DNA of 64,000 bases from Pseudomonas sp. R76 (lineage in GTDB: Bacteria > Pseudomonadota > Gammaproteobacteria > Pseudomonadales > Pseudomonadaceae), in contig NZ_CP019428.1 of assembly GCF_009834565.1 (NCBI RefSeq), forward strand, positions 868,001-932,000, in the 5' to 3' direction. The notes under the pieces were generated by a model that searched no databases, was not told where the DNA came from, and saw only the letters and a list, made by a program, of their open reading frames with translations. The position numbers were made by a program, and so were the translations under genes. Below, piece by piece: positions 43,395-51,728 of the stretch (its first letter is position 1; every line of letters starts with the position of its first letter).

Positions 43395-43488
43395 TTAGAT
43401 CTCCCCTCCGCCCCGACGCCGGTAGGCTGTTACAGCGATTCCCTAATGGAAACGCTGATGCCAGCAGGGTTGCCGGTGTTCTCTTTCT

Positions 43489-43610
43489 GTAACACGACTG
43501 CCCGATGTAACGCGCGGCGCTCAGAAGCTTTGCAGTGCGTGTAACGCTAAATATATTCAATAAATACAATGGGTTATTGGTAGGCGTAACACGCGTAACA
43601 CCCGTAACAC
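43489..43610 (-). repeat. Iteron cluster (GTAACAC on + strand), right
   Basis: Three exact GTAACAC units at 43586, 43595 and 43604 with 9-bp period; another at 43489 and relaxed copies (TGTAACGC) near 43505 and 43538. The three-unit block is the perfect reverse complement of the left cluster's first 25 bp. It sits in the 246-bp gap between the integrase and the 314-residue gene, in an AT-rich context (TAAATATATTCAATAAATAC). Confidence 0.65.
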
Positions 43611-43640
43611 GATTTTTGAGGGGGTATAGGGCTAACGGCT

Positions 43641-44882
43641 TCACACGGCCTTCCCAAATTGACCTTGCACTACATTTCCGGCCTCTAGGGAATCAAGATG
43701 ATCGGCGTACCACTGCATCATCTGCGAGCGTTGCTCAAGGTATTGAGCCTTGTTGTAAATCCCGCGGACACCTTGTGCCTTGTGGCTGAGTTGGGCCTCG
43801 ATATGGTCAGCAGGATATCCGTGCTCGTTGAGGATCGTACTGGCGATGTGGCGGAAGCCATGACCGGTCTGGCGCCCTTCGTAGCCAAGGCGTCTGAGTG
43901 CCATTAGGAACACGGTATCGCTGCGGGGTTTAGTGCGGTCGCTTCTACCTGGAAACAGGAGTGGGTAAGCGCCGGTGAGTTGCCGAAGCTCCAATAGGGC
44001 TTCGACTGCTTGAGTGCATAGTGGTACCAGGTGCTCACGACCTTTCTTACGACCCTTGCGCTCGACTGGAACGGTCCACAGCATCTTGTCGAAATCGAAC
44101 TCTACCCAGTGTGCTTCTCGGAGTTCGCTGGGGCGTACAGCCATCAGGGTCAACAGCCTTAGGCCAAGCTGCACATCTTTGGCGTGGGGATAGGAGCGTA
44201 TCGCTCGGAGTAACCCTGGAAGCTCATCAGGGGAGACATGGGCGTAGTTCTCTGCCTTTCCCGAGGACAGAAATTTATGCACACCCTCCAGCGGATTGTT
44301 GACTGCTCTGCCGGTCACTCGAGCTAGATCATAGATATCTTTGCAGTAAGCCCTCACACGGCTCATCTGTTCCAGAATCCCCTGACGCTCAAGCCCTCTC
44401 AATAGCTCCATCCACTCCATCGACATGATTGAGGTGTAGGGGCGTTTACCGAGCGAGGGGAATACATGGCGTTCAAGTGCGCCAAGTATCCTTTTAGCCG
44501 TACCAGCATCCCAGCCGCTAAGGCGAGACGTGTGCCACTCCCTTGCCAATGCTTCAAAGGTGTCGTTGGCCGCATCGATCTCGGCGGCTTGGCGAGCTTT
44601 CTTGGAGGTGATCGGGTTCTTGCCTTCCGATGCGTCGGAGCGTAGATCAGCCGCTTTCTGTCGAGCGAAAGCGCCACCCACTTCCGGGTAGCCGCCAAGA
44701 CCAAGCCATGACCATTTGCCGTCCGGCTTCTTGTAGCGTAATTCCCAGGACTTTTGGCCGTTTGGCTTGACCCTGAAATACAGCCCTGGGCTGTCTAGTT
44801 CGCGGTATGCCCCCGCCTCAGGCTCCAGGCTGGAAAGTGTCGTGTCAGCGAGAGGGCGTCGCTTGATATCTGTGCGTTTCAT
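43641..44882 (-). CDS. int: Tyrosine site-specific integrase, P4-type
   Basis: 413 residues. The N-terminal arm-binding domain (DUF4102-like) shows YRELDSPGLYFRVKPNGQKSWELRY and WLGLGGYPEV. The catalytic domain has the R of VRPSELREAHW, the H-x-x-R of HGFRHIAST and LSHKAQGVRGIYNKAQY with the nucleophilic Tyr. Complete catalytic set, so probably active. It lies 166 bp from the tRNA-Met gene and is flanked by the right arm sites, the usual order for elements that integrate into tRNA 3' ends. Confidence 0.95.
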   Translation of the reverse strand: MKRTDIKRRPLADTTLSSLEPEAGAYRELDSPGLYFRVKPNGQKSWELRYKKPDGKWSWLGLGGYPEVGGAFARQKAADLRSDASEGKNPITSKKARQAAEIDAANDTFEALAREWHTSRLSGWDAGTAKRILGALERHVFPSLGKRPYTSIMSMEWMELLRGLERQGILEQMSRVRAYCKDIYDLARVTGRAVNNPLEGVHKFLSSGKAENYAHVSPDELPGLLRAIRSYPHAKDVQLGLRLLTLMAVRPSELREAHWVEFDFDKMLWTVPVERKGRKKGREHLVPLCTQAVEALLELRQLTGAYPLLFPGRSDRTKPRSDTVFLMALRRLGYEGRQTGHGFRHIASTILNEHGYPADHIEAQLSHKAQGVRGIYNKAQYLEQRSQMMQWYADHLDSLEAGNVVQGQFGKAV

Positions 44883-44914
44883 CCTTGTATGCCTTCAGTT
44901 CAATTATTTATGAA

Positions 44915-44934
44915 GCATACACGTGGGCATACAC
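44915..44934 (+). repeat. Right arm-type integrase sites
   Basis: GCATACAC at 44915 and 44927, the same motif, orientation and 12-bp spacing as the left pair at 28881 and 28893. They lie between the integrase start and the tRNA-Met end. Confidence 0.6.
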
Positions 44935-44976
44935 GGAGGGGAAGGATAGGGATAGATAGAGGTGGACAGCCAGAAA

Positions 44977-45006
44977 CAAGAAAGCCCGCACTAGGCGGGC
45001 TTCTTG
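44977..45006. terminator. Intrinsic terminator after tRNA-Met (element-borne)
   Basis: CAAGAAGCCCGCC-TAGT-GGGCGGGC-type stem: on the minus strand AGCCCGCC...GGCGGGCTTTCTTG. It terminates the tRNA transcript and probably replaced the original terminator now at 28765-28798. Confidence 0.75.
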
Positions 45007-45048
45007 AGGTGATTCATAGACTGCTGTAGACATCTATGGATCGGTACT

Positions 45049-45125
45049 TGGTGGCTACACAGGGACTTGAACCCCGGACCCCAGCATTATGAATGCTATG
45101 CTCTAACCAACTGAGCTATGTAGCC
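45049..45125 (-). tRNA. tRNA-Met (CAT anticodon)
   Basis: 77 nt with a cloverleaf: acceptor GGCTACA/TGTAGCC, D-arm GCTCAGTTGGTTAGAGC, anticodon stem-loop TAGCA-TTCATAA-TGCTG with CAT, T-arm GGGGTTCAAGTCCC, and an encoded CCA end. Elongator type, because the acceptor starts G-C paired. It is the integration target of the element to its left. Confidence 0.95.
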
Positions 45126-45275
45126 AAGTGGCGCGCATTATTCGCGTAGAACGGGAATGCGTCAAGCGTTTATTTTCAATTTTTATCTACGCTTTCAACC
45201 GTTTAACCGAAAATGCCGGTTCGGGCGACGAGTGGCGTGGGGGTTTCTCCTACTCAGGACGCCACGCAAATCCCT

Positions 45276-45363
45276 GTGAGAGCTGGCTTGGCTGCGATGA
45301 CGGCGGCATATTCAACCTCATCATCGGCTGACCCACTGCAATAGCAGGCAAGCCAGCTCCCAC
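45276..45363. repeat. REPIN (GTGGGAGC type, partly diverged)
   Basis: GTGAGAGCTGGCTTGGCTGC and the inverted GCAGGCAAGCCAGCTCCCAC end enclose a spacer, the same subtype as at 21358-21444. One end carries mismatches (GTGAGAGC). It lies between tRNA-Met and the T3SS locus. Confidence 0.85.
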
Positions 45364-45499
45364 AGTGGATTGGTGTTAGCCGTTAGCGTGTACAGAGCAG
45401 AGTATCGAGCGAGTGGCGGCGATACAGCTGCTGCGTATGAAAAGCGTAATTCGGTTGGGCAGATATCCCTGCCGCCCAACGATTACCCTTTAAAGGGCC
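45364..45499. other. Intergenic region downstream of rspL
   Basis: Holds a hairpin with 7-bp arms, GTTGGGC...GCCCAAC (about 45453-45480), without a clear T-run; it may end the rspL transcript. Nothing else was identified. Confidence 0.35.
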
Positions 45500-46051
45500 T
45501 TACGGTTGCGACGGGGTGTGTGTGACACGCTTCAGGTGTTCACGCGCGCGTGACAAGCGTGAGCGAACGGTGCCGATCGGGATGTCCAATACGTCGGCCG
45601 TGTCCTGGTAACTACCGTCAGTCTCCAGCGAGGCGTACAGCGTCTTGCGCATTTCTACTGGCAGGTGGTCGATCGCCGTCAGGGTTTTTTCCAGTCGGCG
45701 GTTGATCTCGAACTCCCAATCCAGATTGTTGTTTTCCTCTTGGCCGTGCCACAGCGATTCATCGAATTCGCAATGCACCGGCTTGGCGTACAGGCGTCGA
45801 AAATGGTTGCGCACCAGGTTCTGCGCAATGCCGCACATCCAGGTACTGAGGCTTGCCTGGCCGCTGAAACGCTCCCTGTTGCGCCACGCCTCCAGGTACG
45901 TCAGTTGCAGAATGTCGTCGGCATCTTCGGGGTTGAGTACGCGCTTGTGAATGAAGCGCCGAAGTTTTTTTTGTTGATCGTCCGTCAGGTGATGCATGAA
46001 TTGAGGCGAGCTGCCAACCAGGTGCGCTAAAGCTTCAATAGGGATATTCAT
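45500..46051 (-). CDS. rspL: ECF sigma factor RspL (HrpL type)
   Basis: 183 residues, the length of HrpL. Region 2 (RVLNPEDADDILQLTYLEAWRN, then ASLSTWMCGIAQNLVRNHFR) and region 4 (LPVEMRKTLYASLETDGSYQDTADVLDIPIGTVRSRLSRAREHL) are complete. ATG 46051 has GAGGAAAA upstream. HrpL-type factors direct polymerase to hrp boxes of T3SS genes. Its promoter is a sigma-54 site; the activator RspR is encoded at the far end of the locus. Nothing suggests the gene is broken. Confidence 0.9.
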   Translation of the reverse strand: MNIPIEALAHLVGSSPQFMHHLTDDQQKKLRRFIHKRVLNPEDADDILQLTYLEAWRNRERFSGQASLSTWMCGIAQNLVRNHFRRLYAKPVHCEFDESLWHGQEENNNLDWEFEINRRLEKTLTAIDHLPVEMRKTLYASLETDGSYQDTADVLDIPIGTVRSRLSRAREHLKRVTHTPSQP

Positions 46052-46103
46052 GATTTTTTCCTCAGGGTAGACGCTATCGAAATGTTTTCGATGCGAACCC
46101 CTT

Positions 46104-46119
46104 TGCACTGGCTATGCCA
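46104..46119 (-). promoter_or_regulatory. Sigma-54 promoter of rspL
   Basis: On the minus strand TTGGCATAGCCAGTGC: GG at -24 and GC at -12 separated by exactly 10 bp, close to the consensus TGGCAC-N5-TTGC. It lies about 53 bp before the rspL start. It would need an activator of the HrpR/HrpS class, which RspR provides. Confidence 0.7.
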
Positions 46120-46253
46120 ATGGAAAAATCTTCTCAACCTATTGATTTATATAAATAAATATATTGAATTCATTATTTTTTACGCCGTAATTTGCAAAAA
46201 GCGCCGACGGTTTGTGCGGGTCTTTGCAAGTGTGTCTAAAGTCGAGTTTTGAT

Positions 46254-46282
46254 GGAACCGTATCGGCAGGCCTCGCCACATA
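46254..46282 (+). promoter_or_regulatory. hrp box of the rspJ operon
   Basis: Perfect GGAACC (46254-46259), a 16-bp spacer and CCACATA (46276-46282) match the HrpL-dependent consensus GGAACC-N15/16-CCACNNA. It lies 25 bp before the rspJ start. Confidence 0.88.
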
Positions 46283-46306
46283 GGGACACACTCTTCCCTT
46301 CTTGGC

Positions 46307-47368
46307 ATGCTTATGAAAGTCGAATCCCCCAAAGATGCGCCCTCTACCCAGCGCCTGGATCAACAATCCACTGCGCCTGTCTCCAAACCCGCGTCAGAGA
46401 AGGTCGATGAGCTTGCCCCGCTATTCGACCAGGACTTGATCGCCAATAACCGGAATCTGCGGTTGGCGCCGATACGCGTTCCCCCCGTCGAGCAGCTTGC
46501 ACAACTGTATGACCAATTGGGCCATCCGGCTCAGGAGTCGTTGGCAGCTATTTCTCTACGGTTCAGGCAGCAATTGCAGCAGCACTCCAGTGTCGACAAG
46601 CTGCTGCAGCTTGCCGAGGGCGACCCCGCGCGTGCGTTCGTGGTGCTCAAGCATTTGGAAAACCAGGCGTCCAATGACGCGCGCGCCTCTGACGCGGCCT
46701 TGGCGCGGGATGCCATCGCCGCGCTGACGGTCGGCTTCAAAGGGGAAATCCAGGCGGGCCTTAAGTTCGCCACGGCGTTGACGCAGGCCGGAGGTGATGC
46801 GCAGGAACGCCAAGCGCTGCGCGCGCTTTATTACTCCAGTGTAGCCACGCGCCAGTCTCTGGCTACGATGATGCAGGCCCTGCTGGGTGTATATGGTGGC
46901 GATACGTTTTCCGCCAGGCTCGGCAGCATGCGCAAAGCCTTGGCTGACGACATCGCGACGCTGGTGTCGAAAACGTCCACGCCGCGGTTGCGCACCTTGT
47001 TGCTGGCTCTGCAAAGCTGCGGGAAGCTGGGCACAGTGTTGGCCGCCGGCCAGGCGTTGATCGAGCGCCTGGGCCTGAACCATGACGCCGTGAGCCTTTT
47101 GCAGCGCCAGCTGGGGTATGCCGACAGCGGTATCGATGAGCCTGAAATCCTGCGGTTTGGGCAGGATCTGGGGAATGGCACGAGTACCCGACAAGTGGTA
47201 CTCCTCAACGCGCTTTACCCCATGACTCGCGATTTGCCTTTGGACTTGTGGTCTGACAGCCGGGTACGCGATAAGGCTTTGGGTAGCTTTTTGGCGGTGT
47301 TGGACGAACTGCGCCGCGGCGAGCAGGGCCCTGGAAAGTTTTCCGGTGACTTGGGGGCGTCTGCGTGA
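46307..47368 (+). CDS. rspJ: T3SS gatekeeper RspJ (HrpJ/YopN family)
   Basis: 353 residues, close to HrpJ. Two starts, ATG 46307 (MLMKVESPKD) and 46313, are near each other. Helical protein with the InvE/YopN-like core (LAALYDQL, KLLQLAEGDPARAFVVLKHLEN; ARQSLATMMQALLGVYG). HrpJ controls the order of secretion at the export gate. First gene of the operon downstream of the hrp box; its stop overlaps rscV. Identity rests mainly on position and size. Confidence 0.82.
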   Translation: MLMKVESPKDAPSTQRLDQQSTAPVSKPASEKVDELAPLFDQDLIANNRNLRLAPIRVPPVEQLAQLYDQLGHPAQESLAAISLRFRQQLQQHSSVDKLLQLAEGDPARAFVVLKHLENQASNDARASDAALARDAIAALTVGFKGEIQAGLKFATALTQAGGDAQERQALRALYYSSVATRQSLATMMQALLGVYGGDTFSARLGSMRKALADDIATLVSKTSTPRLRTLLLALQSCGKLGTVLAAGQALIERLGLNHDAVSLLQRQLGYADSGIDEPEILRFGQDLGNGTSTRQVVLLNALYPMTRDLPLDLWSDSRVRDKALGSFLAVLDELRRGEQGPGKFSGDLGASA

Positions 47369-49458
47369 ATGCACTCTCGGCCATCAACCGCGTCTTGCTC
47401 AAAGTGGCACAGCGTGCCGAAGTGCTGGGCGCGGTGGTGGTCCTGGGCATTGTGTTTATCTTTATCGTGCCGCTGCCGACCTGGCTCGTGGACATCCTGA
47501 TTGCGATCAACATTTGCATCTCTTGCCTGTTGATTGTGCTGGCGCTGTATTTGCCGGGGCCTTTGGCGTTTTCATCGTTTCCTTCGATTCTGCTGCTGAC
47601 CACCATGTTTCGTCTGGCGCTGTCGATCGCCACCACGCGCCTGATTCTGTTGGAGCAGGACGCTGGCGACATCGTTGAGGCTTTCGGCAATTTCGTGGTG
47701 GGTGGCAACCTGGCGGTGGGCATGGTGATCTTTCTGATCCTGACCCTGGTCAACTTCCTGGTCATCACCAAGGGCTCGGAACGGGTCGCCGAGGTTGCGG
47801 CGCGGTTCAGCCTGGACGCGATGCCGGGTAAACAGATGTCTATCGACAGTGACCTGCGTGCCGGCCTGATCGACGGCACACAAGCGCGGGACAAGCGTGA
47901 GCAGTTATCCCGCGAGAGCCAATTGTTCGGCGCCATGGACGGGGCCATGAAGTTCGTCAAAGGCGACGCCGTCGCCGGTTTGATTATCGTCGTGGTCAAC
48001 CTGTTGGGTGGTTTCACCACGGGCATGTTTCAACATAACTTGAGCGCTGGCGAGTCGATCCAGCTGTATTCGGTACTGACCATCGGCGATGGCCTGATTG
48101 CACAGATTCCTGCGCTGCTGATCTCCCTGACGGCGGGCATGATTATCACCCGTGTGGCGCCGGACGGGCGCAAGGGCATCAGTAACATGGGCGCCGAAAT
48201 CGCCCGGCAAATGACCAGCGAACCCAAGAGTTGGATGATCGCGTCGGTGGGGATGCTCGCGTTTGCGATAGTGCCCGGCATGCCCACCCTGGTGTTTATC
48301 CTGATTTCCATGGCAACTGGCGGCCTGGGTTATTACTTGATGCGCCAGCGTCAACGCGCAGAGGCGCCCGCCGATGAAGCCGTCGACGCCGTACGCCCCG
48401 AACAGAACGGTGATGAAGACTTGCGCGGGTTCGATCCGTCGCGGCCTTACTTGCTGCAGTTTCCCCCGAGCCTGCGAGGCACCCCTGAGGTTACGGATCT
48501 TATTCACGGGATTCGCCTGGCTCGAAACACGCTGGTCGCCAATATTGGTCTGACACTGCCGCCGTTTGAAGTCGAACTCGATGACTCGCTGGCCAATGAT
48601 GAAATGCGTTTTTGCGTACATGAAGTGCCGATGGTCAAGGCCTCGGTCGTTAACCATGTGGCCGTGGATCGCAAGGCACTGACAGTCGTACCTGAGCACG
48701 CTATACCGGGGCTTGCCGAGCGTGATGAGCAGGATTGGGTGTGGTTGGCTCCTGATGATCCGCTGCTGGATGACCCGCAGTTGGAGCGCTTCACCGCGAC
48801 GAGTTTGATCATCGAACGCATGAGGCAGGCGATGATGCTCAGCGGGCCGCAGTTCCTGGGTATCCAGGAGAGTAAGTCGATCCTCAGTTGGCTTGAACAC
48901 AACCAGCCGGAATTGGTGCAGGAGTTGCAACGCATCATGCCGCTCTCGCGGTTTTCGGCGGTGTTGCAACGCCTGGCCAGTGAAGGGGTGCCGTTGCGTG
49001 CCGTGCGGCTGATTGTCGAGTCGCTGATCGAGTACGGCCAGCATGAGCGTGAGCCTGATGCGTTAGCTGACTATGCGCGCATTGCCCTCAAGGCACAGAT
49101 CTTCCATCAGTACAGCGAGGAGGACGGCCTGCATGCCTGGCTGCTCTCGCCGCGCACCGAGAACATTTTGCGCGAGGCGCTGCGCCAGACTCAGACCGGG
49201 GTGTTTTTTGCGCTCGACAACGAAAACAGCGCCGCGTTGATCAACCTCCTTAACCAGGCCTTTACCGCACGTTCCAAGAGCAAAAGTGTGATGTTGGTGG
49301 CGCAAGACCTGCGTAGCCCACTGCGCACCCTGCTCCTGGAAGAGTTCAACCATGTGCCGGTGCTGTCCTTTGCCGAGTTGGGAAGCGCTTCGAAGGTGAA
49401 AGTGCTTGGGCGTTTTGACCTGGCTCAGGATGAGCTGATGCGCGGTGCGGTGGCATGA
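47365..49458 (+). CDS. rscV: T3SS export gate protein RscV (HrcV/LcrD/FlhA family)
   Basis: 697 residues, full length. The GTG 47365 overlaps rspJ. The N-terminal half has about eight TM helices with the FHIPEP-like signature region PSILLLTTMFRLALSIATTRLIL and LDAMPGKQMSIDSDLRAGLI. The C-terminal cytosolic domain (RPYLLQFPPSLRG, then VLSFAELGSASKVKVLGRF) forms the nonameric ring that docks substrates. Intact in frame. However, partner gate components (hrcR, S, T, U) are not in the window. Confidence 0.93.
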   Translation: MNALSAINRVLLKVAQRAEVLGAVVVLGIVFIFIVPLPTWLVDILIAINICISCLLIVLALYLPGPLAFSSFPSILLLTTMFRLALSIATTRLILLEQDAGDIVEAFGNFVVGGNLAVGMVIFLILTLVNFLVITKGSERVAEVAARFSLDAMPGKQMSIDSDLRAGLIDGTQARDKREQLSRESQLFGAMDGAMKFVKGDAVAGLIIVVVNLLGGFTTGMFQHNLSAGESIQLYSVLTIGDGLIAQIPALLISLTAGMIITRVAPDGRKGISNMGAEIARQMTSEPKSWMIASVGMLAFAIVPGMPTLVFILISMATGGLGYYLMRQRQRAEAPADEAVDAVRPEQNGDEDLRGFDPSRPYLLQFPPSLRGTPEVTDLIHGIRLARNTLVANIGLTLPPFEVELDDSLANDEMRFCVHEVPMVKASVVNHVAVDRKALTVVPEHAIPGLAERDEQDWVWLAPDDPLLDDPQLERFTATSLIIERMRQAMMLSGPQFLGIQESKSILSWLEHNQPELVQELQRIMPLSRFSAVLQRLASEGVPLRAVRLIVESLIEYGQHEREPDALADYARIALKAQIFHQYSEEDGLHAWLLSPRTENILREALRQTQTGVFFALDNENSAALINLLNQAFTARSKSKSVMLVAQDLRSPLRTLLLEEFNHVPVLSFAELGSASKVKVLGRFDLAQDELMRGAVA

Positions 49459-49495
49459 ATCTGCAGTTGGCTGCAACGCACGGGAGGGCTCGATA

Positions 49496-50389
49496 ATGTT
49501 TGAGTTGCGGGTACTCAATGGCTTGCGCCAGGGCGCCGCGTTGCCGCTTTTTGGTGAGCAGTGGAGCATTGGCGCGCACCCCGACGCTGACCTGATGCTC
49601 AATGATCCGGGGATCGCCGAGCAGCACGCGCGGTTGCGACTGATCGGCTCAAACTGGTCGGTGCAGGCCGAGGCCGGGCTGCTGCACGACCATGAGGGGC
49701 AAGTGCTGGCACAGATCGCGAGTCTGGTGCTGAACCTGCCGTTTTCAGTGGGGGCTATCCGGCTGTGTGTCACCTTGGCGGATCAACCATGGCCTGAAGC
49801 GCCCGCCCCTGCGTCACCGTCGCGGCCCACGCAAGCGCCGCGAGTGCTGCAATTATCATCCATCTCGCAAACGCAGCAAAAACGTCTGATCAGCGCAGTG
49901 CTGGTGGTTGCGATAGTCCTCGTAGTGGTGGGGTTGGCGTCCACGGGGGAGCGTCAGGCCCAGGCCTCGTTGATGCCTCCCGTGGTGGTAAAACACGAAC
50001 TGGCCTCACCGTTTGAAGTGCGCCAGCAGCTGTTGAAGATGCTCAGTGAGCGTGAGTTGAGCAAACGGGTCAGCTTGCAAGTGATCAATGGCCAAGTCGC
50101 GCTCAGCGGCGAGGTTTCCCAGGACGATGTGGAGTTGGTATCGCGCATGCTCAACCGTTTTGGTGAGCTGTATGACAGCGCGGTCCCGGTGATCAGCCGC
50201 GTGCGTGTACGCGACGGGACACTGCCGTTCAAGATTGTGCAGATTGTTGGCGGGCCGAACGGCCATGTCGTGCTGGAAGAGGGCAGCCGGTTGTTTGTCG
50301 GTGATGAAGTGGACGGTTTGCGTCTGGTGCTGATCGACAACAGCAAGGTGGTCTTCGACGGCGCACAGCGTTTTGAGGTGCGCTGGTGA
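49496..50389 (+). CDS. rspQ: T3SS basal body protein RspQ (HrpQ/YscD-like)
   Basis: 297 residues from [18 protein letters not shown]. The N-terminal FHA-like domain ([27 protein letters not shown]) lies in the cytosol. One TM helix follows ([19 protein letters not shown]), then a periplasmic part with BON-like repeats ([22 protein letters not shown]). This is the inner membrane ring partner of HrcJ. ATG 49496 has GGGAGGG upstream. The downstream rscN starts within its stop. Confidence 0.85.
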   Translation: MFELRVLNGLRQGAALPLFGEQWSIGAHPDADLMLNDPGIAEQHARLRLIGSNWSVQAEAGLLHDHEGQVLAQIASLVLNLPFSVGAIRLCVTLADQPWPEAPAPASPSRPTQAPRVLQLSSISQTQQKRLISAVLVVAIVLVVVGLASTGERQAQASLMPPVVVKHELASPFEVRQQLLKMLSERELSKRVSLQVINGQVALSGEVSQDDVELVSRMLNRFGELYDSAVPVISRVRVRDGTLPFKIVQIVGGPNGHVVLEEGSRLFVGDEVDGLRLVLIDNSKVVFDGAQRFEVRW

Positions 50390-51372
50390 GCGAGGAACTG
50401 CAAACGCGTCTGGATGCCTGGCGAGAACGCCAGGCCCAGTCGCTGGTCAACCTGATGCCGGTGACCATGCGCGGCCGGGTCCAGCGCGTCAACGGCATGC
50501 TGTTGCAGTGCCGATTGCCCGACGCGCGTATCGGTGACTTGTGCCAGGTTGAAAAGTCTGCCGACGAGTACATGCTCGCCGAGATCATCGGTTTCGATCA
50601 GCAGGATGCCGTACTCAGTGCCCTGGGCAACCTTGAAGGCATACGCGTGGGTGCCAGCGTGGAGCGCCTGGGTGTGTCGCATCAGGTACGGGTCAGTGAT
50701 GAGCTGTTGGGCCAGGTGCTCGATGGTTTCGGTCGGCCGATTACCGGCGTTGGCCCCAGTGCGTTCGTCGAGACCGACGGCCCGGATGCAAGCATGGTGT
50801 TGTGTGAGGCGCCGTTGCCGACCGAGCGGCCGAGGATCAATCGAGCCTTGGCCACCGGCGTGCGCTCGATCGATGGTTTGCTGACGCTCGGCGAAGGCCA
50901 GCGTGTGGGCCTGTTTGCCGGTGCCGGCTGTGGCAAGACCACCTTGCTGGCGGAGATCGCCCGTAACGTCGAGTGCGATGTGATCGTGTTTGGCCTGATC
51001 GGCGAGCGTGGTCGGGAGCTGCGGGAGTTTCTCGATCATGAGCTGGACGATCAGTTGCGGGCCAAAGCCGTGCTGGTGTGCGCCACGTCCGACCGTTCAA
51101 GCATGGAGCGTGCCCGTGCAGCGTTCACCGCCACCGCGTTGGCTGAAGGCTATCGACGCAAGGGCAAACGTGTGCTGCTGCTGATTGACTCCTTGACGCG
51201 TTTTGCCCGCGCCCAGCGGGAAATCGGCCTGGCGGCCGGTGAGCCCTTGGGCCGCGGTGGTTTACCGCCCTCGGTGTACAGCTTGTTGCCGCGTCTGGTG
51301 GAGCGCGCCGGGTTGACCCGCGACGGCGTTATCACTGCGATCTACACGGTACTGACCCACGCGCGCAGATAG
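50386..51372 (+). pseudogene. rscN: T3SS ATPase RscN, C-terminally truncated
   Basis: 328 residues against about 450 for HrcN. The N-terminal domain, the P-loop ([10 protein letters not shown]), Walker B ([13 protein letters not shown]) and [21 protein letters not shown] are perfect. After [10 protein letters not shown] the sequence breaks off into THARR and stop, losing the last about 120 residues including the C-terminal helical bundle that recognises chaperone-substrate complexes. Its last 31 bp overlap the 3' end of a convergent hrpD-like gene, the scar of a deletion. An unassisted ATPase could still fold in part, but secretion is unlikely. Confidence 0.85.
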
Positions 51373-51728
51373 TGCAGTGGGTCGTCGATGCTTACCGGGA
51401 TCGGGTCGGGTGGCAGTGCCTTGCTCAAGCGCTGGCACCAAAGAATCTGATCCTGATTTAACCGGCTGTCGTGGGGCGCGTTGTACACCTCATTGACGAG
51501 TGCCAGTGCAAGGTCCCGTTGTTGCGCGTTGCTCAGTACCAGCTGTAACAAGGGCGCAGACGTAGGCGGGGGAAGCGCAGGTTCGATGCCGAACAGGCTG
51601 CTCACCCGACCATGATGGCTGCGTGAAAGCGCTGGCGTTTCCACAAAGCCGGTTTTTGTGAGCCAGTCGATGTGAGCATCCTCCCAGGGGAAGGCCCACC
51701 ATCTAACCCAACTGAGCGCTTCACTCAT
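51342..51728 (-). pseudogene. HrpD-like T3SS protein, 3'-truncated
   Basis: Begins MSEALSWVRWWAFPWEDAHIDW, overlapping the rscJ stop by 8 bp, and runs 128 residues; P. syringae HrpD is about 176. The last residues (LRAWVSTV) are read from the reverse strand of rscN, so the natural end is missing. In hrp clusters hrpD follows hrcJ in this order, followed by hrpE and the hrpF/hrcC genes, none of which is here. Identity is from position; similarity is modest. Confidence 0.6.

Larger units (their letters stand above)
28801..45048. mobile_element. 16.2-kb P4-like integrative element in tRNA-Met carrying an Hxs system
   Basis: Boundaries are the tRNA-Met gene (right) and a tRNA-Met 3' remnant (left). 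Inside are a tyrosine integrase next to the tRNA, AlpA, a coupled operon ending in a Toprim/DUF927 primase-helicase, iteron clusters at both ends and paired arm-type repeats. The cargo consists of an HNH protein, the Hxs cluster, a di-heme enzyme and coiled-coil proteins. Codon and base use of the cargo is clearly more AT-rich than the flanks. No capsid, tail, packaging, psu/sid-like or conjugation genes were seen, so mobility would depend on excision plus a helper or on conjugal rescue. Confidence 0.85.

Noticed and set aside
28801-45048. Full prophage
   Set aside because: No capsid, tail, terminase or lysis genes were found; the contents fit a satellite-type element instead.
50386-51372. 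Intact functional T3SS
   Set aside because: The ATPase lacks about 120 C-terminal residues, and no secretin or hrcQRSTU genes are in the window.
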